Assembly: GCF_900103175.1 (NCBI RefSeq)
Contig: NZ_FNLF01000002.1
Location: 4,106,136 to 4,170,135, forward strand
Length of the DNA stretch: 64,000 bases
Direction: 5' to 3'
Origin: Tsukamurella pulmonis
Lineage (GTDB): Bacteria; Actinomycetota; Actinomycetes; Mycobacteriales; Mycobacteriaceae
The first letter of the stretch is position 1, and each line of letters begins with the position of its first letter. Both the position numbers and the translations under genes were made by a program. Under the pieces are notes generated by a model. The model had not been told where the DNA came from, did not search any database, and saw nothing but the letters and a program-made list of their open reading frames with translations. Shown here piece by piece: positions 59,280 through 64,000 of this stretch.

Positions 59280-60533
59280 TCAGTTCGAGCCGAGCGCCAT
59301 CAGCAGCGGGCCGAAGGTGATCACCAGGCCCACGAACAGCGCGAGCCCCAGCGTCAGGTAGTCGGTGGTCTTGCGCAGGTAGTGCGTGAAGGTCACGATG
59401 CCGATGATCACGATGAACGCCAGCACGACGGTCAGCGCGATCGTCGCCTTGCCGCCGCCCCAGTTCCACAGCTTGAAGAAGCCGTAGAACAGGCCGGCAC
59501 CCGCCGCGAGGCCGAGCACGACCTCGGCGGCCAGCACGAGCCAGCCGCGCCCGGTGCCGCCGGACTTCTCGGCGGCGTCCTCGCCGGCGTCGTCGGCATC
59601 CGCGTCGGTCTTCTTGGCCAGGAAGCCGGAGGGCTCCTCGGTGCGCGCCTCGCCGATCTGCTGGGCGCTCAGCGCAGCGGTATCGGGGGTCGACGGTGCC
59701 TCACCCTCGCCGTCCGGCACGGCGACCGGCGCCACGTCGACGGTGTCGTCCGCCGGCGCGTCGGCGAAGCGGGACTGCCGCTCGCGGACCTGCGCGGTGT
59801 TGAAGTCGGCGGTCGCCATGATCGGCGTCTCGGCCTGATCCCACCGCGACCACGCGTAGTCGGTGCCGTCCTCGGCCTGCGCGGCGGCCTCCTGCGGGGC
59901 CTCGGCCGGCGCGTCCTGCGCGTCGTCCTGCGCGGGCGCGGTGTCGGCCTCGGGCTGCGCCGGCTCGGCGCTCGCGCCGCGGTTCCAGCGGAGCAGGCCG
60001 GAGCGCCGGGGCTCGCGCTCGGCCGGAGCCTCGGGCTCCGCCGGTGCCTGCTCGACCTGCGCCTGCTCGGCGGGCTCCGGGGCCTCGGCGAGGCCGGGGT
60101 CGGCCACGGCGGCGGCGAGGAACGACGAGGTGATCGGCTCGTCGTCGGACTGCTCGGAGCCGGCCTGCTCGGCGGCGGGCGCCGGCGGCTCGACGATCTC
60201 GGGCTCGACGACCTCCGGCTCGACGGCCTCGGGGGCCGGGGTCCGGTGCTCCGGGGCGGGCTGCTGCGGCGCCTGCGCGGCGGTGGCCTGCTCGGGCGCG
60301 CCACCGGCCTCCGGCGCGGCGGGCTCCGCCGGGGCGGCGGCCTGCGCCGCGGGGTCGGAGCCCGGCGCGGGCTGGTCATCGCGGACGACCGGGATCTCAC
60401 CGGTCAGCTCGGCGACGGTGATCGAGTTCTCGCCCCCGCGGTGGCGCCGCCGGCGTCCGCCCGTGGGTGCGGGTGCGGTCCCACCTTCCCTGGCGAGCAG
60501 CTCCGCCAGCGAAATCCTTCGCTCCTCGCTCAT
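59280..60533 (-). CDS. Low-complexity Ala/Glu/Pro-rich membrane protein (Rv0497-like)
   Basis: 417 residues. N-terminal [20 protein letters not shown] and [20 protein letters not shown] give short conserved motifs; residues 60-330 are an acidic Ala/Pro/Glu-rich stretch with many repeats ([13 protein letters not shown]). Three C-terminal membrane helices follow: [60 protein letters not shown]. Position matches Rv0497. Function unknown; the disordered cytoplasmic tail could be a kinase or partner platform, inference only. The Ala/Glu bias raises GC locally. Confidence 0.82.
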   Translation of the reverse strand: MSEERRISLAELLAREGGTAPAPTGGRRRRHRGGENSITVAELTGEIPVVRDDQPAPGSDPAAQAAAPAEPAAPEAGGAPEQATAAQAPQQPAPEHRTPAPEAVEPEVVEPEIVEPPAPAAEQAGSEQSDDEPITSSFLAAAVADPGLAEAPEPAEQAQVEQAPAEPEAPAEREPRRSGLLRWNRGASAEPAQPEADTAPAQDDAQDAPAEAPQEAAAQAEDGTDYAWSRWDQAETPIMATADFNTAQVRERQSRFADAPADDTVDVAPVAVPDGEGEAPSTPDTAALSAQQIGEARTEEPSGFLAKKTDADADDAGEDAAEKSGGTGRGWLVLAAEVVLGLAAGAGLFYGFFKLWNWGGGKATIALTVVLAFIVIIGIVTFTHYLRKTTDYLTLGLALFVGLVITFGPLLMALGSN

Positions 60534-60695
60534 GCACGTCACCGTCCTGTGGCTCGTCGGCCTCGTGGGCCGCGCGCGTGCCGGAATTGTCACAACCGCC
60601 ACCCACGCCTGTGTGGTCTTCTCGCAGATTCTACTGGTACACCGCGGCACTACCGTGACGGCACACGCGGCGGCACACGATGTTACTTCGTGCCC

Positions 60696-61655
60696 TTAAT
60701 GGGACTTCGCGCCGTTCTCCGGCGTGAAACCGGCCTGGGTGTCGAGGTAGCGCAGGATCACGCCCTCGCGCAGCGCCCACGGGCAGATGTCGAGCGCCTC
60801 GACGTTCATCGCCCGCATCGCGGCCTCCGCGACCAGCGCGCCGGCCACGATCTGGCCCGCACGATCGGAGCTCAGCCCCTCGAGCTCCTTGCGGTCGGCC
60901 GCCGTCATCCGGCTGATGAACGCGATCAGCTGGCGCAGTCCGCTGGCCGTCAGGGTGCGCTTGACGCGCGGTCCCGCGGAGGACGGTGCCGCACCGGTCA
61001 GGCGCGCGAGCGTGCGCATCGTCTTCGACGTGCCCGCCACGAGGTCGGGCGTGCCCGCGGCCTCGAGTCGGGCGGCGGCGGGGGCGATCTCGGCGTCGAG
61101 CCAGTCGCGCAGCATGCCCACGCGACGGCGGCCGGGCGGGTCGTCGGGCAGCCACTCGCGGGTGAGCCGGCCCGCGCCCAGCGGCAGCGAGAGCGCGACG
61201 TCCGGCTCCTCGTCGACGCCGTTGCTCAGCTCCAGGGAGCCGCCGCCGATGTCGATGTTGAGCACGCGGCCGACGCTCCAGCCGTACCAGCGGCGCACCG
61301 CGAGCGCTGTGAGACGCGACTCGTCCACGCCGGAGAGCACCTCGACGTCGACGCCGGTGGCCTGCTTGACGTGGGCGAGCACCGTGTCGGTGTTGCTGGC
61401 GTCGCGGACCGCGGAGGTGGCGAAGGCCATGACCTCGGAGCAGCCGGAGCTACGTGCGATCTTCGTGAACTCCTCGACGGACTCCACGAGCGCGTCCTCG
61501 CCGGCCTGGCTGAGCCGGCCGCTGGGTTCGATCTTCTCGGCCAGCCGCAGCGTGGCCTTGGTCGAGCTCATCGGTGTCGGATGCGCGCCCCAGTGGGCAT
61601 CGACCACGAGGAGATGCACCGTATTGGACCCGATGTCGAGGACTCCCAATCTCAC
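60696..61655 (-). CDS. ppx: Exopolyphosphatase/guanosine pentaphosphatase family protein (Ppx1-like)
   Basis: 319 residues, the shorter actinobacterial type. ASKHA fold: [20 protein letters not shown] (phosphate 1, about 1-20), [40 protein letters not shown] (phosphate 2), [11 protein letters not shown] and [20 protein letters not shown]. It hydrolyses polyphosphate or pppGpp. Divergent from Rv0495c-type gene, 33 bp apart. The 162-bp gap to the membrane protein gene holds nothing I can name. Confidence 0.94.
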   Translation of the reverse strand: MRLGVLDIGSNTVHLLVVDAHWGAHPTPMSSTKATLRLAEKIEPSGRLSQAGEDALVESVEEFTKIARSSGCSEVMAFATSAVRDASNTDTVLAHVKQATGVDVEVLSGVDESRLTALAVRRWYGWSVGRVLNIDIGGGSLELSNGVDEEPDVALSLPLGAGRLTREWLPDDPPGRRRVGMLRDWLDAEIAPAAARLEAAGTPDLVAGTSKTMRTLARLTGAAPSSAGPRVKRTLTASGLRQLIAFISRMTAADRKELEGLSSDRAGQIVAGALVAEAAMRAMNVEALDICPWALREGVILRYLDTQAGFTPENGAKSH

Positions 61656-61688
61656 CCCGCCAATCTAGACCCGACTACGGTGGCCCCT

Positions 61689-62519
61689 GTGACCGACCTT
61701 CCGATGCCCGGCCTGCGACGTCCCGTCCCGGAGGTCCCGTTGGACTTCCCGCGGGAGTGGCTGGAGTTCGCGGATCCCGCGGATCCGCAGCACCTGATCG
61801 CCGCGGACATGACGTGGCTGCTCTCGCATTGGACCTGCATGTTCGGCACGGCGTCCTGCCACGGGATCGAGCCGGGCCGCGAGACCGACGGCTGCTGCAG
61901 CCACGGCGCCTTCCTCTCGGACAAGGACGACAAGAAGCGGCTCAAGAAGGCCGTGGCGAAGCTCACGGACGCCGACTGGCAGTTCCGCGGCAAGGGGCTC
62001 GGTACGAAGGGCTACCTCGAGGAGGACGACCTCGACGACGAGCCGGCCCTGCGCACCCGCCGCTACGAGGGCGCCTGCATCTTCCTCAACCGGCCGGGCT
62101 TCCCCGGCGGCGAGGGCTGCGCGCTGCACGCCATGGCGCTGCGGACCGGCGTGGAGCCGCTCACCGTCAAGCCCGACGTGTGCTGGCAGCTGCCCGTCCG
62201 GCGCACCCAGGAGTGGATCGAGCGGCCCGACGGCGAGCAGATCCTGCGCACGACCATCGGCGAGTACGACCGGCGCGGGTGGGGCGCGGGCGGCCTGGAC
62301 CTGCAGTGGTACTGCTCGGGCTCGCCGGAGGCGCACGTCGGCGCGCAGCAGGTGTGGCAGAGCTATGCCCCGGAGTTGACGGAGATGCTCGGCGAGCAGG
62401 CCTACGCCGCGCTGGCCCGCGAGTGCGAGGCGCGCAAGGACCGCCTGGTCGCCGTACACCCCGCCACCGCCGCCGCCACCGAGCGGCAGAGCTTCGACAT
62501 GAAGTACGTCGAGCTCTGA
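61689..62519 (+). CDS. Conserved Cys-rich protein (Rv0495c-like)
   Basis: 276 residues from GTG 61689; GTG 61680 is possible. Cysteines group in [72 protein letters not shown] and [16 protein letters not shown], nine or more in conserved blocks, consistent with a metal cluster or zinc site; the pattern CxxxC-CC-C-C is unlike a simple zinc finger. Soluble, no signal peptide. Counterpart of Rv0495c beside ppx. No function known to me. Confidence 0.85.
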   Translation: MTDLPMPGLRRPVPEVPLDFPREWLEFADPADPQHLIAADMTWLLSHWTCMFGTASCHGIEPGRETDGCCSHGAFLSDKDDKKRLKKAVAKLTDADWQFRGKGLGTKGYLEEDDLDDEPALRTRRYEGACIFLNRPGFPGGEGCALHAMALRTGVEPLTVKPDVCWQLPVRRTQEWIERPDGEQILRTTIGEYDRRGWGAGGLDLQWYCSGSPEAHVGAQQVWQSYAPELTEMLGEQAYAALARECEARKDRLVAVHPATAAATERQSFDMKYVEL

Positions 62520-62646
62520 TCCGACGCGGACGGCGTCAGGCCACCACGGCTCCCCGCCGGACTTACCAGCATTACCCCAGAAGCCTTCCTGGCAGAACGT
62601 CTGAATCGGCTGCTACCTACCTGGGGATAGCCGCACCGGCCGCCAT

Positions 62647-63663
62647 CTACTCGGACGGCGCGCGCCCGGCAACGGACCCGCACAGCCCGTCGAGCAGGTC
62701 CCTCTCCTCGTCCCGCGAGATTCCCGTCACCACGGCCGCGGGGTTCCCACGGAGCCATGCAGCCGTGTCCCGCGCGGTGTCCACCAGGCTCCGGGCCCGC
62801 AGCCCCGCGGCCGCGGAGAACGACGCGTCGTGATCGAGCATGCCGCCGTAGGCGGGCCGCGGCAGCCACAGCGGGAGCGAGCGCGGTCCCGTCCACGGTT
62901 GGACTCCGTGGCCGGATAGGAAGTCATCGGTCGCCCAGCACCATTTCGGCGCCACTCCGACGCCGGCTGCCGTCTGATCGAGGAACGCCCGCATCGGCGT
63001 CGCGGCGGCGACCGCGTCGAAGGTTCCTGCGGTGCGCCGCTCCGCGAGGAGGACGAGCCACTGCGCCAGGTCCCGCACGTCGATCACTTGGACCCGCGCA
63101 TCAGGAGCGCCGGGTGCGAGCACGCGGTCACCGTCGGCCAGCGGTGCGAGTCGCGCCGGCCAGTAGGAGAACCGCCCCGTCGGGTCGCCGGGGCCCACGA
63201 TCAGGCCCGGCCGCACCACCACCGCGCCGGGGTACCGGGCCCGCACGATGGCCTCGCACGCCACCTTCGTCGCGCCGTACGCCTCCGCGCTCGAGATCGG
63301 GTCGAGGTCCGTCTCGGCGGCGTTCAGGAGGGGCAGTGTCGCGGGTGTTCCGCCCGGCGTCGCAGAATCTGCGTACACGCTGATAGTGGAGACGAACACC
63401 CAGTGCGCGGCGGGCAGCGCCGCGACGGCCGACCGTACCCATGTCGGCGTTCCGGCCACGTCCACGACGGCGTCGAAAGCACCGTCGGACAGTGCGGACG
63501 GAACCGGCCCAGAGGATCGGTCCCACCGGACGAGCTGTGCACCGTCCGGCACGCACCCGGATGCGCCCCGCGCTGCGCAGACCACCTCGTGACCGGCCCA
63601 CAGCGCGGCGACCGCCACCTCGCGGGACAAGAAGGCCGTGCCGCCGAGTACGAGCAGTCTCAT
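62647..63663 (-). CDS. NAD-dependent epimerase/reductase (atypical SDR)
   Basis: 338 residues. Rossmann LLVLGGTAFLSREVAVAALW (GGTxFLS: atypical SDR), FVSTISVYADSATPGGT, YGATKVACEAIVRARYPGAV with YxxxK (Tyr-Gly-Ala-Thr-Lys), VVRPGLIVGPGDPTGRFSYW, RVQVIDVRDLAQWLVLLAER. Likely an NAD(P)-linked oxidoreductase or epimerase of nucleotide sugars or isoflavone-type substrates. Not in the mycobacterial regX3-ppx order as I recall, so an added gene. The 128 bp to the Rv0495c-like gene (which converges here) hold only a CTGGGG/CCCCAG pair. Confidence 0.85.
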   Translation of the reverse strand: MRLLVLGGTAFLSREVAVAALWAGHEVVCAARGASGCVPDGAQLVRWDRSSGPVPSALSDGAFDAVVDVAGTPTWVRSAVAALPAAHWVFVSTISVYADSATPGGTPATLPLLNAAETDLDPISSAEAYGATKVACEAIVRARYPGAVVVRPGLIVGPGDPTGRFSYWPARLAPLADGDRVLAPGAPDARVQVIDVRDLAQWLVLLAERRTAGTFDAVAAATPMRAFLDQTAAGVGVAPKWCWATDDFLSGHGVQPWTGPRSLPLWLPRPAYGGMLDHDASFSAAAGLRARSLVDTARDTAAWLRGNPAAVVTGISRDEERDLLDGLCGSVAGRAPSE

Positions 63664-63721
63664 ACCCACACGCTGCACCGGCCGGCGGCTCCGCGCGAGC
63701 CGGCGCTGCTCACAGCAGTGT

Positions 63722-64000
63722 CTACGGCTCCAGCTTGTAGCCCAGCCCGCGGACGGTGACCAGGTGCTTCGGGTTGGCGGGGTCGGCCTCGATCTTGCTG
63801 CGCAGGCGCTTGACGTGCACGTCGAGGGTCTTGGTGTCGCCCACGTAGTCGGCGCCCCAGACCCGGTCGATGAGCTGCCCGCGGGTGAGCACGCGGCCGC
63901 TGTTGCGCAGCAGGTACTCGAGCAGGTCGAACTCCTTGAGCGGCAGGGTCACGGCCTCGCCGGCGACGGTCACGACGTGCCGCTCGACGTCCATCCGCAC
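63722..64000 (-). CDS. regX3: RegX3-type response regulator, C-terminal DNA-binding domain (5' truncated by window edge)
   Basis: 92 visible residues of the OmpR/PhoB winged helix: TLPLKEFDLLEYLLRNSGRV, LTRGQLIDRVWGADYVGDTK, TLDVHVKRLRSKIEADPANP, KHLVTVRGLGYKLEP. The sequence is nearly that of mycobacterial RegX3, the regulator activated by SenX3 under phosphate starvation. The receiver domain lies beyond the window. RegX3 box binding could include the PHO-box-like repeat before pit at 12.0 kb. Confidence 0.95.
   Translation of the reverse strand: MRMDVERHVVTVAGEAVTLPLKEFDLLEYLLRNSGRVLTRGQLIDRVWGADYVGDTKTLDVHVKRLRSKIEADPANPKHLVTVRGLGYKLEP

Noticed and set aside
59382-61688. A long plus-strand frame upstream of the Rv0495c-like gene
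   Set aside because: It is antisense to the Ala/Pro-rich membrane protein and ppx; low complexity, no start or RBS consistent with a 1,045-residue protein.
1-64000. CRISPR arrays, rRNA, tRNA
   Set aside because: I found no regularly spaced short repeats and no recognisable RNA gene by reading; a tRNAscan or Infernal run would be needed to exclude them fully.

Overview
The window is GC-rich DNA with Mycobacteriales-type gene content: menaquinone, heme and cytochrome c maturation genes, MmpL transporters, an EmbR-like regulator, WS/DGAT, and acyl-CoA dehydrogenase and oxidase genes. From 64 kb down to about 45 kb, and again at 28-5 kb, gene content and order follow the Mycobacterium tuberculosis regX3-ppx-proC-galE2-hemA-hemC-hemD-hemB ... 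hemL-ccdA-ccsA ... menA ... menE-pit-menB-menC chromosome segment, read backwards. A Tsukamurella/Gordonia-like relative is my inference; no rRNA is present to test it. I saw no rRNA, tRNA or CRISPR array.

Layout. 1-5 kb: end of an MMPL transporter, a small Cys-rich protein, an amidase with a divergent TetR, a secreted NlpC/P60-like protein. 4.7-6.6 kb: menC and menB, divergent. 6.7-8.3 kb: lower-GC accessory block with a decayed polymorphic-toxin nuclease tip, an intact immunity-type gene and a broken exported-protein gene. 8.4-19.6 kb: small enzymes, EmbR-like regulator, phosphate transporter operon with tandem DUF3349 genes, menE, a DUF3089 lipase, an acyl-CoA dehydrogenase, menA. 19.6-20.5 kb: a short LysR gene between inverted palindromic repeats. 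20.5-28.3 kb: cysteine synthase-family enzyme, bldC-like gene, then the hemL-phosphatase-tlpA-ccdA-resB-ccsA operon. 28.5-31.5 kb: wax ester synthase and carboxylesterase. 31.5-35.4 kb: ABC exporter plus two-component island bounded by a 51-bp direct repeat. 35.4-43.9 kb: MocR/PPOX pair, acyl-CoA oxidase, TetR/MMPL pair, CYTH protein, copper chaperone, NUDIX. 43.9-45.0 kb and 52.6-53.8 kb: two single-gene AbiEi/DUF559 cassettes with inverted-repeat ends. 45-52.6 kb: heme genes hemB, hemD, hemC, hemA, a glutaredoxin and a SerB1-like phosphatase. 53.9-64 kb: conserved core (acyltransferase, epimerase, bS22, HTH protein, proC, thioesterase, isomerase, membrane protein, ppx, Rv0495c-type protein) ending in regX3, which runs off the right edge.

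How it works together. MenC, MenB, MenE and MenA supply menaquinone; HemA/B/C/D/L make tetrapyrroles; TlpA/CcdA/ResB/CcsA attach heme to cytochrome c, so the core is respiratory-chain construction. RegX3 at the right edge and a PHO-box-like repeat before pit suggest phosphate control.

The most unusual signal is a recurring architecture: three single-gene cassettes (one lysR, two AbiEi/DUF559) each fill a gap between convergent genes and are bounded by palindrome-containing inverted repeats. In the best case the repeats are 120 bp each and collinear without gaps. This looks like a family of small mobile or selfish units.
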